Below are positions 1-8,121 of a stretch of 64,000 nucleotides of DNA, one piece after another. The stretch lies in the NCBI GenBank assembly GCA_030696775.1, contig JAUYRN010000033.1:124001-188000 (forward strand), in the 5' to 3' direction. A model generated the notes under the pieces. It searched no databases. It saw only the letters and a list, made by a program, of their open reading frames with translations, and was not told the origin of the DNA. The position numbers were made by a program, and so were the translations under genes. The stretch comes from Sulfuricurvum sp. GTDB lineage: Bacteria > Campylobacterota > Campylobacteria > Campylobacterales > Sulfurimonadaceae. The first letter of the stretch is position 1. The number at the start of each line of letters is the position of its first letter.

Positions 1-758
1 TAAATCTGCAAAACGAATTAGGTCTAACTGATATAAATATTTCAGAAGATTATATTGCTAGAGATCATAACATAGCGCACAATGCGGCTAAAATTATCGC
101 TCACTCGTTGGCAAATACCGAAGCAAATCTGACGAGTAATTTAACAATAACAACAGATGCACGAACCATTCGTTTGCTTGCAGCACAACAGGTTCGTTCA
201 CAAACCGCCGCAATCAAAGCTGCTGCTGATATCAACAATACAGCCTTTCTTACTGAAGTCAATACAACATCTGTAGATGAACAACTTGCTACTTTGAGCG
301 GAGTTATTGCATCTACATTGTCTATTCAACTCCAAAATGACCTGCTCTTTATGTGGGAAGAAGAACGATTAGCGAGGGATGTATATAATGCAATGTACGC
401 CAAATGGGGTTCTAAAATTTTTACGAACATCGCCACCAATGGTGAACAAACCCATATCGACAGTGTCAAATCCATGATTGATAAGTACGCTGTAAGTACC
501 GCAGGTTATACCGAATCAGCTGCAGCTGGAGTTTTTGTCAATCAAGACTTACAAGCTCTTTACAATACCCTCATAGCCAAAGGTAATGTTTCTGTCACAG
601 AGGCATACAAAGTTGGGCAGCTGATTGAAATTACAGACATTGAAGATTTGGATAAACGATTACTCCCGACCGATTTACCAGCGGATATTCGTACGGTATA
701 TGAAAACTTGAGAAAAGGCAGTGAAAGTCATCTTGCTGCATTTAACAAGCAACTCTAA
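1..758 (+). CDS. DUF2202 domain protein, 5' end outside window
   Basis: The reading frame is open from base 3 with no stop, so the gene starts upstream of the window and only its last 252 codons are visible. The motif LLFMWEEERLARDVYNAMYA followed by a HIDSVKSMIDKY block is typical of DUF2202, a ferritin-like helical domain with conserved Glu and His positions that suggest metal binding. The family has no settled function. The N-terminal part is rich in Ala, Asn and Thr and has no recognisable domain. The gene ends 42 bases before the first response regulator, which has its own -10 box, so co-transcription is uncertain. Family assignment is fairly sure; function is unknown. Confidence 0.75.
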   Translation, partial: NLQNELGLTDINISEDYIARDHNIAHNAAKIIAHSLANTEANLTSNLTITTDARTIRLLAAQQVRSQTAAIKAAADINNTAFLTEVNTTSVDEQLATLSGVIASTLSIQLQNDLLFMWEEERLARDVYNAMYAKWGSKIFTNIATNGEQTHIDSVKSMIDKYAVSTAGYTESAAAGVFVNQDLQALYNTLIAKGNVSVTEAYKVGQLIEITDIEDLDKRLLPTDLPADIRTVYENLRKGSESHLAAFNKQL

Positions 759-768
759 GAGTATTGAC

Positions 769-774
769 TATAAT
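769..774 (+). promoter_or_regulatory. Candidate sigma70 -10 box before first response regulator
   Basis: A perfect TATAAT lies 26 bases before the TTG start at 801. No clear -35 is seen, as is usual for sigma70 promoters of Campylobacterota. It would drive the 801-2472 two-component pair independently of the DUF2202 gene. Confidence 0.5.
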
Positions 775-800
775 ATCTCAACCAACACAAGGAGGATCAT

Positions 801-1433
801 TTGAAAATTTTATTACTTGAAGATGATCTCATCCTTGGCGAAACCCTCGAAGAGATGCTCCAAGAGGCACATTACGATGTACTTTGGGTCAAAGATGGTG
901 AAGAGGCTGCAGATGCAACGTTCGACACCACTTATGATCTTTATATTTTAGACATCAACGTTCCTAAAATCAATGGACTCAAACTGTTGGAAGAGCTTCG
1001 CGCTGCGGGAGACAATACCCGCGTTATTTTTATCAGTGCTCTGAGTGATATGGCATCAATTTCCAAAGGATTCAGCCTAGGGGCGGAAGATTATCTCAAA
1101 AAACCCTTTTTTCCTGAAGAGTTACTCGTACGTATCGATGCAAAATTTACTCAATTTCAAAAAGTCATTCAATTTGGAGAGATTACGTTTAATCCTCAAA
1201 ACAATGAAGTACATAAAGAAGGGCGACTTATCACGCTCGGAGATGTTCAGCTTCCGATGTTACGGATTTTTATTCAGAATATAGGTAGGACTCTTACAAA
1301 AGAGAGTTTATTTGATCTCATGGAGCACCCCAGCGATAGTGCCCTGCGTGTCGCCATCAATAAGCTTAAAACTACGACGAATTGGGAAATCCAAAATATA
1401 CGGGGAGTGGGGTATCGTCTTGAAACACGCTGA
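801..1433 (+). CDS. OmpR-family response regulator
   Basis: A 210-aa two-domain response regulator. The receiver domain (about residues 1-115) begins KILLLEDD, giving the acidic pocket, and has a phospho-acceptor Asp at about residue 51 in YILDINVP and a conserved Lys in LKKPF. The C-terminal part (about 125-210) is a winged-helix DNA-binding domain ending in a GVGYRL motif. The start is TTG at 801, supported by a strong GGAGG Shine-Dalgarno at 791-795. The 3' end overlaps the histidine kinase gene by 14 bases, so the two are translationally coupled partners. The regulated genes are unknown; the secreted and outer-membrane genes downstream are plausible targets by position only. Confidence 0.9.
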   Translation: MKILLLEDDLILGETLEEMLQEAHYDVLWVKDGEEAADATFDTTYDLYILDINVPKINGLKLLEELRAAGDNTRVIFISALSDMASISKGFSLGAEDYLKKPFFPEELLVRIDAKFTQFQKVIQFGEITFNPQNNEVHKEGRLITLGDVQLPMLRIFIQNIGRTLTKESLFDLMEHPSDSALRVAINKLKTTTNWEIQNIRGVGYRLETR

Positions 1434-2472
1434 AACAGAATCATTTATCAAAAGTTTTTTGGTTTTTTTTGTCTCTTTATCTCTGTTGAGCGGTTTAGTT
1501 TTTTGGTATGAATACACGCAAGAAAGACACTCTCTCGAAGAAGCCGTTTTCAATGACATGAAAGTGTGCAGTTTTGATCTCAAATGCCAACAATTTACTC
1601 TGGACTTTGCACCCTTACAGGCGGCAACACTGTATACCCTCAAAAAAGATGAGACAGGATATTACGCCCTGTTTTCTATACCAAGCGGTAAGTATGCCCT
1701 TAAGCTCCATCTCTCACAGGAGCGTTTTGATGTCATGCTGCATCAGACACGAGATCCGCTTATTCAAGCTTTTTTGATCACACTTCTTATTTTAGGGATT
1801 ATTTCTGCCCTTTTTTCTCTGTATTCACTCCATCCATTGAGAAAAGCACTTCATTTAACCCAAGAGTTTAGCCGTGATATACTTCATGATTTTAATACGC
1901 CCCTTTCGAGCCTAAGACTGAATGTAAGCCTCTTGAATGTCTCCGAGAGTGAAACCAAAAAAATTCAGCGCATCGAACGAAGCATTGAGACCATGATTTC
2001 ATTGGGAAATAATTTACGCAGTTATCTCGAAGGGCATCCCTTGCAAAAAGAGCATATTGATTTGCATACGTTACTCGAAGATCGTATCGCCACGATTCAG
2101 AAGCTTTATCCTTCTGTCTCTTTTATTCTTAACAGTGCCACGCTCTCAATCAATGCTAATCAAGATGCAATAACCCGCATACTGGACAATCTTTTGAGTA
2201 ATGCATGCAAATACAACAAAGAAAACGGCTCAGTATGGATCTCTATCAATTCTGCGACTAAAACACTTCATATCGATGATAACGGCAAAGGAATTGAACA
2301 TCCTGAAAAAGTATTTGACCGTTTTTATAAAGAGCATGAAAGAGGCTTGGGACTTGGATTGCACATCGTTAAAAAACTGTGTGACGAACTCAAAATTCCC
2401 ATTCATGTTAAAAGCGTTTTACATCAAGGGACAGGATTTACCCTCGATTTACACGCACTAATACAGCACTAA
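1420..2472 (+). CDS. Sensor histidine kinase, partner of the 801 regulator
   Basis: An approximately 350-aa membrane histidine kinase. The frame is open further upstream, but the TTG at 1420 (M/LKHAETESF) is the sensible start because it overlaps the regulator's stop and puts a transmembrane helix at about residues 11-31. A short periplasmic domain (32-115) containing two Cys follows, then a second helix (117-136) and an H-box with phospho-His near 156 (ILHDFNTPL). The catalytic ATPase region carries N-box LDNLLSNACKYN, G1 DDNGKGI and G2 GLGLGLHIV. There is no recognisable sensory fold in the periplasmic part, so the signal is unknown. Confidence 0.88.
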   Translation: MKHAETESFIKSFLVFFVSLSLLSGLVFWYEYTQERHSLEEAVFNDMKVCSFDLKCQQFTLDFAPLQAATLYTLKKDETGYYALFSIPSGKYALKLHLSQERFDVMLHQTRDPLIQAFLITLLILGIISALFSLYSLHPLRKALHLTQEFSRDILHDFNTPLSSLRLNVSLLNVSESETKKIQRIERSIETMISLGNNLRSYLEGHPLQKEHIDLHTLLEDRIATIQKLYPSVSFILNSATLSINANQDAITRILDNLLSNACKYNKENGSVWISINSATKTLHIDDNGKGIEHPEKVFDRFYKEHERGLGLGLHIVKKLCDELKIPIHVKSVLHQGTGFTLDLHALIQH

Positions 2473-2515
2473 TCTTTATCGGTTATCATAACAATTTAAA
2501 TACAAAGGAGCATCT

Positions 2516-2848
2516 ATGAAATTTTTTCCCTTTTTCTGTGCCATGATTATTTTGGTATCGGTTGCACAAGGTGAGAGCACTATTGATACACAAATTGATC
2601 AAATCATGAAAGCTCCTGCAAATGAGCGATATGAGCTGATGAATCAACTCAAAACAAACATTGCAACAATGAATGAAACCCAAAGAAATGAAGCACTGCA
2701 AAAACTCCAAGGCGGTATGGGCAAGGGGATGAGTAAAGGCTCACAAAATAATTTCTCCGGTATGCCGATGCAACAGATGAATCGAAGCGGCTCAGTACAA
2801 CGTCAGATGAATACCAATACTCAGCCTAATTTTCAAAATAGACGCTAA
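2516..2848 (+). CDS. Small secreted protein, unknown function
   Basis: A 110-aa protein with a clear Sec signal peptide (MKFFPFFCAMIILVSVAQG) and a good Shine-Dalgarno (AAAGGAG). The mature part has a short helical stretch (QIDQIMKAPANERYELMNQL) and then a low-complexity Gly, Met, Asn and Gln-rich tail, which looks disordered. I do not recognise a named domain. It lies 43 bases after the kinase gene and only 2 bases before the outer-membrane protein gene, so it is probably co-expressed with the two-component system and the barrel protein. A periplasmic location is inferred from the signal peptide. Confidence 0.7.
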   Translation: MKFFPFFCAMIILVSVAQGESTIDTQIDQIMKAPANERYELMNQLKTNIATMNETQRNEALQKLQGGMGKGMSKGSQNNFSGMPMQQMNRSGSVQRQMNTNTQPNFQNRR

Positions 2849-2850
2849 GA

Positions 2851-3672
2851 ATGAAAAATAGAACATCATTTTTTTACCTCATGCTACTGGTTGCTTTTCA
2901 TGTATATGGGGTAGAAGATGCTGATTTTGATGGAGTGGATGACGCGATAGATAAGTGTCCCAATACTCCTTTTAGTGACCTCGCTGATGCGTATGGGTGC
3001 ACAACATCATCGCTTTACACCCCAACTTCTTACGATATTATCATGGGGCTTAACCTCTCTAGTATGAACGCTAACACTCTGGAGAATACGAAAACATCTA
3101 ACGCTACTTTGCAGGCGGATATCTACCATGGCAACTTTTCAGCTCAATTCCTCACTTCTTATTTCAAATCACAGGACAGTACCTACAGCGACAGCGGATG
3201 GAATGACTCACAGATCAACCTCTTTTATCTTTTTAAACCAACCACAGAATTCATGTTTCAAGCAGGAGTTGGAGTTATTGCACCTACTTATTCTACGGGA
3301 TACAGCAATGAAGCAGCCGACTATCTGGCTTCCCTTTCTCTTCAATATTCTCTTGATAAAAATATTCATCTCTTTGGCGGATACAGCTATACAATGGTAA
3401 ATGATAACGATGTTGGAAATCTTCTTAACTATCAAAATACGAATGCATTCTACGCTGGTATTAGGTATATCGGGAGTAAAAATAAATCGATCAGCGCATC
3501 GTATACCAATTCTCAAAGCATCTACTCAGGCGTTAAGCCCATTGAAACACTTTCGGTTGGAGTTATGCTTCCTCTCGATTCTCATTGGTTTCTTTTGGGA
3601 GATTATCGATACGGAATAAGTGACAGCGCCAGCGACCATGAGGCAGCATTACGAGTAGGTTATACTTTTTAG
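2851..3672 (+). CDS. Outer-membrane beta-barrel protein with TSP3-type calcium motif
   Basis: A 273-aa protein with a signal peptide (FFYLMLLVAFHVYGVE) followed directly by a thrombospondin type-3-like Asp repeat (DADFDGVDDAIDKCPNT, with two Cys about 20 residues apart), a known calcium-binding motif of OmpA-like surface proteins. The rest (about 60-273) alternates polar and aromatic residues in strands and ends in GYTF with a terminal Phe, the usual outer-membrane barrel signature. No OmpA peptidoglycan-binding domain is present. It sits between two two-component systems on the same strand, so it could be a regulated target. Substrate or function is unknown. Confidence 0.72.
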   Translation: MKNRTSFFYLMLLVAFHVYGVEDADFDGVDDAIDKCPNTPFSDLADAYGCTTSSLYTPTSYDIIMGLNLSSMNANTLENTKTSNATLQADIYHGNFSAQFLTSYFKSQDSTYSDSGWNDSQINLFYLFKPTTEFMFQAGVGVIAPTYSTGYSNEAADYLASLSLQYSLDKNIHLFGGYSYTMVNDNDVGNLLNYQNTNAFYAGIRYIGSKNKSISASYTNSQSIYSGVKPIETLSVGVMLPLDSHWFLLGDYRYGISDSASDHEAALRVGYTF

Positions 3673-3686
3673 GGTAAACTATCATT

Positions 3687-4355
3687 ATGATAAAAGCCAA
3701 ACTCCTCCTTCTCGAAGACGACCCTAATCTCTCGGAAAGTGTGAGTGAATATTTAACCGAACAAGGGTACGAAGTCGTTTGCGTCTATGATGCCTCCTGC
3801 GCTGAGGATATCTTGTATGAACAAAAATTCGATCTTCTCCTGCTCGATGTAAACGTCCCAAATGGGAATGGTTTCTCCCTGCTAAAAAACTCTCGTCGTG
3901 AGGGGAACAGTACTCCTGCCATTTTTCTCACCTCACGCAATGCTATGGACGATGTTGAAGAGGGATTCGCAAGTGGTGCAGATGATTATTTGCGTAAACC
4001 ATTCGCTCTCAAAGAACTGCTTCTGCGCATCCAAACCATCCTAAAACGCAGTTTTTATCATCCCATCAGCGAATCCATTGATTTAGGAGACGGTATCACT
4101 TATGATACCATCAACCAAGTCTTAAAAATAAATGGTGTAGAACAAAACCTTCAACTTAAAGAGCATAAACTTCTCAAACTCTTTTTACAGCATAAAGGAG
4201 AGCTTCTGATTCACGAAGTAATCATGGAACACCTATGGGACTTTGATGAGACCCCCAGTGATGGAAGCCTGCGTACCTACATCAAAACCCTTCGTAAATT
4301 ATTAGGAGGTGAGCGTATTGTCAGCCACAAACGCCTCGGGTATCAATTCCGCTAA
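3687..4355 (+). CDS. OmpR-family response regulator (second)
   Basis: A 222-aa receiver plus winged-helix regulator. The receiver has the acidic pair in LLEDDPNL, the phospho-Asp near residue 54 in LLLDVNVPNG, and Lys in LRKPFALKELL. The DNA-binding domain spans about 130-222 and ends RLGYQFR. It starts 14 bases after the outer-membrane protein gene. It shares architecture with the 801 regulator but is clearly diverged, so this is not a recent duplication. Its 3' end overlaps the next kinase gene, indicating a cognate pair. Confidence 0.9.
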   Translation: MIKAKLLLLEDDPNLSESVSEYLTEQGYEVVCVYDASCAEDILYEQKFDLLLLDVNVPNGNGFSLLKNSRREGNSTPAIFLTSRNAMDDVEEGFASGADDYLRKPFALKELLLRIQTILKRSFYHPISESIDLGDGITYDTINQVLKINGVEQNLQLKEHKLLKLFLQHKGELLIHEVIMEHLWDFDETPSDGSLRTYIKTLRKLLGGERIVSHKRLGYQFR

Positions 4356-5505
4356 GTACCGTACCTTAAAACGCTTTTTAGCGCTATATGGAGTGATGAG
4401 TGTATTGATTTTAACCCTTATCGGGACTCTTTACTATCAGTTTCAGCAAGATCAAATGCTCTCTTCTCACCGTCTTGCTATGCAGCTTCAAAGTGAAACG
4501 TATATCCCTCGCGTCAAAAAATGGCTTGAAAATGGGCACGATTTAAAAACATTCCCAATCGATTTAGCATACAAAACTGCACTATATGGTTACGACAAAG
4601 ATTTACTTGTAGGTAATATCCGACAACACGCCATTGATTTTAATCAAAATATCTATCTTGATTCCAAAACCATTCACCTCGTTCTACCCCTCGCACCTTA
4701 TGGCTTGGGAGAATACTACCTCGTCTTTGAAACGCCGGATGATGAGCTGTGGAAAACTCAAACCATACGATATTTTCTCATTTTCGGCTCACTTCTTTTT
4801 CTGATTCTAGCCCTCATTGGCTTTGGACTTTCACGCCTTCTTTTAAGCCCAATGAACGAAGCCATTGCCTTACTCGATGATTTTATCAAAGATACGACTC
4901 ACGAGCTCAATACTCCTGTCAGCGCTATCCTCACCAACATCGAATCACTAAATGAAAATGACCTTCCTGAAATGGTACAAAAAAAACTAAAACGAATCGA
5001 AATCGCCTCGCGAACCATCTCAACACTCTACGATGATCTTACCTACCTCATCCTTAATCATGATCTAGCCACTCTCAATACAAAACTCAACCTGAGCGAT
5101 TTACTGAATGAACGCCTTGAGTATTTTCGCCATCGAATCGAGCAAAAAAAGATTGATTTAGAAGTCCATATCGATACAGAAATCATTATCACTATCGATG
5201 CAACTAAAGCCACTCGAGTCATCGACAACCTCCTCTCCAATGCGATTAAGTACAATCGAATGGGTGGAAAAATTATTGTGATATTAAATCCTGAGAGGAT
5301 ATGCATCGAAGATAATGGTATTGGTATTCCAGAAGAAATGATTGAAAGGGTATTTGAACGCTATACCCGCGCCGATAAAAGCGTCGGAGGGTTTGGAATT
5401 GGCTTACACATCGTTGCCATGATTGCAAAAGAATATAATTTTAAGATTTCGATCAAATCAGAAATACAAAAAGGGACAAAAATTTGTATCGAATGGAACG
5501 ATTAA
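4318..5505 (+). CDS. Sensor histidine kinase, partner of the 3687 regulator
   Basis: An approximately 395-aa kinase. A GTG at 4309 is also in frame, but AGGAGG at 4304-4309 sits 8 bases before the TTG at 4318, which makes 4318 the better start, inside the 3' end of the regulator gene. Two transmembrane helices (about 19-40 and 150-173) flank a roughly 110-residue periplasmic sensor of unknown type. The H-box is TTHELNTPVSAIL with His near 195. The ATPase domain shows N-box IDNLLSNAIKYN, G1 EDNGIGIP and G2 GFGIGLHIV. It ends the apparent 801-5505 cluster and converges on the glycine-zipper gene. Confidence 0.88.
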   Translation: MSATNASGINSAKYRTLKRFLALYGVMSVLILTLIGTLYYQFQQDQMLSSHRLAMQLQSETYIPRVKKWLENGHDLKTFPIDLAYKTALYGYDKDLLVGNIRQHAIDFNQNIYLDSKTIHLVLPLAPYGLGEYYLVFETPDDELWKTQTIRYFLIFGSLLFLILALIGFGLSRLLLSPMNEAIALLDDFIKDTTHELNTPVSAILTNIESLNENDLPEMVQKKLKRIEIASRTISTLYDDLTYLILNHDLATLNTKLNLSDLLNERLEYFRHRIEQKKIDLEVHIDTEIIITIDATKATRVIDNLLSNAIKYNRMGGKIIVILNPERICIEDNGIGIPEEMIERVFERYTRADKSVGGFGIGLHIVAMIAKEYNFKISIKSEIQKGTKICIEWND

Positions 5506-5514
5506 TTTTCTCTA

Positions 5515-5784
5515 TTAATCACGATGTTTATTATGATGCTTGTGATGCCCTTTTTGATAGCCTCTGTCGTCGTCACGGTATGTCACAACTCTCGTATTCG
5601 ACCCTTGACTACTGCCTATAGCTGCTCCTATTGCACCGCCTGCACCGCCACCAATAATAGATCCCGATCTTCCTCCACTGGCCGAACCAATTGCGGATCC
5701 AGCTGCCGCACCTAATGCACTTCCAAGTACTGCACTTCCATCTATTTCTCCCGCATGCATTGATACACTGCTAATAAAGGCCAT
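5515..5784 (-). CDS. Glycine-zipper protein, probably exported
   Basis: The 89-aa frame from the first ATG contains repeated small-residue motifs (GSALGAAAGSAIGSASGG and GGGAGGAIGAAIG) typical of glycine-zipper membrane or envelope proteins, followed by a basic His, Lys and Asp-rich tail (GHHKHHNKH). Starting at the ATG (5784) leaves only a hydrophobic stretch (AFISSVSMHAG) without the positive n-region of a signal peptide. The frame continues upstream without a stop, and an ATA at 5808, preceded by AGGAAG, would add KKITFIA and complete a perfect signal peptide. The true start may therefore be 5808. The protein probably sits in the periplasm or outer membrane; its function is unknown. Confidence 0.6.
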   Translation of the reverse strand: MAFISSVSMHAGEIDGSAVLGSALGAAAGSAIGSASGGRSGSIIGGGAGGAIGAAIGSSQGSNTRVVTYRDDDRGYQKGHHKHHNKHRD

Positions 5785-5914
5785 CGCTATAAAAGTTATT
5801 TTTTTTATTTTACTTCCTAATGTTATATTTTTGTAATTATATCGCCTGTGTGTTAATGAATGGGCTCCATCATGAGAGCAACTATAGTCGAAGAAAAAAT
5901 TTAGATTTGCCGAT

Positions 5915-5920
5915 TATAAT
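5915..5920 (+). promoter_or_regulatory. Candidate -10 box before ADP-ribosylglycohydrolase gene
   Basis: TATAAT ends 22 bases before the ATG at 5943. It is the only recognisable promoter element in the 134-base divergent spacer between 5808 and 5943; I see nothing else there. Confidence 0.45.
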
Positions 5921-5942
5921 AAGTAAAAAATAGGAAAAATGT

Positions 5943-6788
5943 ATGGAAAAAACAGCAATTAACAATGCTATTGAGGGTGCTTTTGTGGCGGATGCCTATG
6001 CTCTTGGTGCACACTGGATATACGACGAAACACAATTAAAAAATCTTCCACTTGACTGGGAAAATCTCAATTCACCTCAAGCCATGTGGCACAAAGGAAA
6101 AGAAAAAGGGGACTTCACTCATTATGGAGATCATGGTCAATGGCTTTATGAATTTGTGCAGACAAATAAGTCTTTTGAGCCATCCGCATATGCTGCCTTT
6201 TGGATGGAAAAAATGAACGATTACCAAGGATATGTCGACGGATCCAGCCGAGAGACACTTGCCATTTTTCAAAATGATTTTCAGTCACAATGCGGGGCTG
6301 CCTCTCATGATCTTTCCATCATCGGCCGTATCGCTCCGCTGCTTTTAGTTTCAAAGACCAAAGAGGACTTTTTGGCTCACACGCAGGCCTTTGTCTCTTT
6401 CACCCACAACTCGCCTATCGTCCTCAAAGCGGCACAGTTTTTTGCCTCCGTATTGTTTGATGTTGCGCAAGGAGGCGATATTTCGAATACCATAACCCAT
6501 ACAACCGTTGATACTCTTTTAGAGGATGCCTATCATGCCGCTATGGAGAGTAAAGGGAAAGAGAGTTTTACGGCTATTCGAACTTTTGGTCCTGCATGCG
6601 GTGTTGAAGGCGGATTTGAAGGAACAATACATCTTTTGATCAGCTATAATAATTACAAAGAGGCAATGATCGCCAATGCAAAGGCAGGTGGAGACAGTGC
6701 TGCTCGCGGTATGATTGTCGGCATGATTATGGGAGCAGCATACCAAGAGATTCCAGCCGAATGGAAAAACAGCGTTAATCATCTTTAA
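5943..6788 (+). CDS. ADP-ribosylglycohydrolase family protein
   Basis: A 281-aa protein of the ADP-ribosylglycohydrolase/DraG-like fold. The N-terminal motif AIEGAFVADAYALGAHW matches the family's conserved GxxxGDAxG opening, and the C-terminal AGGDSAARGMIVGMIMGA matches the metal-binding GGDxD block, although several acidic metal ligands of active DraG enzymes are replaced (GGDSAARG rather than GDTDT). Catalysis is therefore not assured; many family members act on other substrates or are structural. It precedes the thioredoxin gene by 14 bases, suggesting one transcript. Cytoplasmic. Family fairly sure, substrate unknown. Confidence 0.78.
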   Translation: MEKTAINNAIEGAFVADAYALGAHWIYDETQLKNLPLDWENLNSPQAMWHKGKEKGDFTHYGDHGQWLYEFVQTNKSFEPSAYAAFWMEKMNDYQGYVDGSSRETLAIFQNDFQSQCGAASHDLSIIGRIAPLLLVSKTKEDFLAHTQAFVSFTHNSPIVLKAAQFFASVLFDVAQGGDISNTITHTTVDTLLEDAYHAAMESKGKESFTAIRTFGPACGVEGGFEGTIHLLISYNNYKEAMIANAKAGGDSAARGMIVGMIMGAAYQEIPAEWKNSVNHL

Positions 6789-6802
6789 AAAAAGGAAAAA
6801 GT

Positions 6803-7234
6803 ATGGATAAAATCACTGTCGTATGTCCTCACTGCTTGAAGACCAATGCGTTACCAAAAAAAGAAAGTTATACAAAAGCCAATTGCGGACATTGTAAAAA
6901 ATCACTTCTGGATACCCATCCAATCGAACTTAACGCAAGTAATTTTGATCATTTTATTGCTAATAATGATATTCCACTTGTTGTCGATTTTTGGGCACCT
7001 TGGTGTGGACCCTGTAAGATGATGGCACCAACATTTACCTCTGTTGCAGCGCAATTTCCGCTGAAAGCACGATTTGTCAAAGTCAATACAGAAAATGAGC
7101 AAATATTAGGAGCAAAATTTGGCATACGCAGTATTCCAACCCTTATGGTCTTTAAAAACAACAAAGAGATTGACAGAATTTCGGGAGCACTTGATGCTAA
7201 TTCATTGAGGAATTGGGTGAGTAAGAATTTATAG
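6803..7234 (+). CDS. trxC: Thioredoxin 2 type (zinc ribbon plus thioredoxin)
   Basis: A 143-aa protein with an N-terminal zinc ribbon (CPHC near residue 9 and CGHC near residue 28, two CxxC pairs) followed by a thioredoxin domain (about 40-143) with the active site WCGPCK and the cis-proline loop SIPTL. This layout is that of TrxC/thioredoxin 2, a cytoplasmic disulfide reductase, often oxidative-stress linked, in which zinc release at the ribbon modulates redox activity. It is 14 bases downstream of the ADP-ribosylglycohydrolase-like gene. The 3' end converges with a cytochrome c gene across a palindromic hairpin. Confidence 0.88.
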   Translation: MDKITVVCPHCLKTNALPKKESYTKANCGHCKKSLLDTHPIELNASNFDHFIANNDIPLVVDFWAPWCGPCKMMAPTFTSVAAQFPLKARFVKVNTENEQILGAKFGIRSIPTLMVFKNNKEIDRISGALDANSLRNWVSKNL

Positions 7235-7244
7235 CAGTTTGTTA

Positions 7245-7262
7245 TGTGAGCCAAGGCTCACA
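7245..7262. terminator. Palindromic hairpin between convergent genes
   Basis: TGTGAGCC and GGCTCACA form a perfect 8-bp stem around a 2-base AA gap between trxC and the convergent cytochrome c gene. No strong T-run follows on either strand, so it is a plausible but unproven bidirectional terminator. Confidence 0.4.
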
Positions 7263-7283
7263 CTGTCTCTAGTTAGATCAAGA

Positions 7284-7577
7284 TTATTTCAATCCAGCAA
7301 CATAATCTGAAATCATTTTCATATCGCTATCCGATAACGCTGCGGTTTGCCCTTTCATCAAAGCTCCCATCCCTTTAGTATTGCGTGTTCCGGCTTTATA
7401 GCCTTTAAGTGCGTCGAGAGTTTTATCACTTTTCCATCCGGCAATCACTTCGGATTTTCCCAAAGCTGCTTTTTCGGCTTTTTGACCGTGACATGCAGCG
7501 CATTTTTGAAACAATGCCGAACCGTCCGAAGCGTTCAACATAAGAGTAAGACCTAATAGTGCAAGTAGAGTTTTCAT
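7284..7577 (-). CDS. Cytochrome c553-like periplasmic protein
   Basis: A 97-aa class I small cytochrome c. It has a signal peptide (MKTLLALLGLTLMLNA), one haem attachment site CAACHG near residues 26-30, and a Met-containing stretch (KGMGALMKGQ) that can supply the axial Met. It ends in the usual terminal helix (DMKMISDYVAGLK). Small c553 proteins carry electrons between periplasmic oxidases, reductases and bc1 complexes in Campylobacterota. A dispersed repeat element lies upstream between it and the next gene on this strand, so co-transcription with that gene is uncertain. Confidence 0.88.
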   Translation of the reverse strand: MKTLLALLGLTLMLNASDGSALFQKCAACHGQKAEKAALGKSEVIAGWKSDKTLDALKGYKAGTRNTKGMGALMKGQTAALSDSDMKMISDYVAGLK

Positions 7578-7600
7578 TATTTATCCTTTTTATTCATTCA

Positions 7601-7682
7601 AACGCCATCGGAATGCATACCGACGGCTACGCTAACGCTGAGTTTCCTTCGGCAGGAAGCCCAGCGCACATCTGTGCTTATT
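7601..7682 (-). repeat. Dispersed hairpin repeat, copy A
   Basis: Member of a five-copy family in this window (copies A-E). Read on the minus strand it has a GCACA/TGTGC hairpin, a TTCC/GGAA hairpin, the conserved core AACTCAGCGTTAGCGTAG, then a GCCGTCGG/CCGATGGC hairpin followed by GTT. It fills most of the gap between the 7700-8032 gene and the cytochrome c gene. It has no coding potential. Confidence 0.7.
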
Positions 7683-7699
7683 TTTTCAATATATTTTCA

Positions 7700-8032
7700 T
7701 TAACCACAAGATGGCACATTTCCCGAATCACTTCCGTATTCTTTGGCAAAGTCACCTACATCTTGGAGCTTATCCGCCATATCAGGATTTGTCAAAATTG
7801 GTACCGCTTTGGGGAATTTGTCTCCATACTCTTTGATAAATCCTTTTGCTCCATCAGCAAATAGATCTTCCCATTCAGCTACGGTATGATCCGCGGCAAA
7901 CTTCGTTCCGTTCATTCCAAATGACGCTTTAAACGATTTTAGATACGTTTTTTGACCACTTTTCGCATCAGCATGTGCCATTGAGGCAACCAAAGCCATA
8001 GAGGCAACTAAAAGTAAAAACTTGTTCATCAT
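7700..8032 (-). CDS. Periplasmic protein, cytochrome-like but without a haem motif
   Basis: A 110-aa secreted protein with a signal peptide (KFLLLVASMALVASMAHA). The mature sequence (SGQKTYLKSFKASFGMNG...) resembles small c-type cytochrome folds found in sulfur-oxidising Campylobacterota, but there is no CxxCH; the only Cys is the penultimate residue. It therefore should not bind haem covalently. Two adjacent ATGs exist, and AGGAG favours the second at 8029. It lies upstream of cytochrome c553 on the same strand, separated by repeat copy A. I do not know its function; its resemblance to cytochromes is weak and could be misleading. Confidence 0.65.
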   Translation of the reverse strand: MMNKFLLLVASMALVASMAHADAKSGQKTYLKSFKASFGMNGTKFAADHTVAEWEDLFADGAKGFIKEYGDKFPKAVPILTNPDMADKLQDVGDFAKEYGSDSGNVPSCG

Positions 8033-8121
8033 AAACTCCTATTTTTAAAAGAGCCTCTTAAAGAGATTCTTTTTAGATATGAGCAGTATAAAAAAAGATT
8101 GTGGAGGGATTGTGAAGTGAA

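Noticed and set aside
1312-1419. Histidine kinase start at 1312
   Set aside because: That extension lies wholly inside the regulator's coding sequence and adds 36 residues with no membrane or domain logic; the TTG at 1420 is better.
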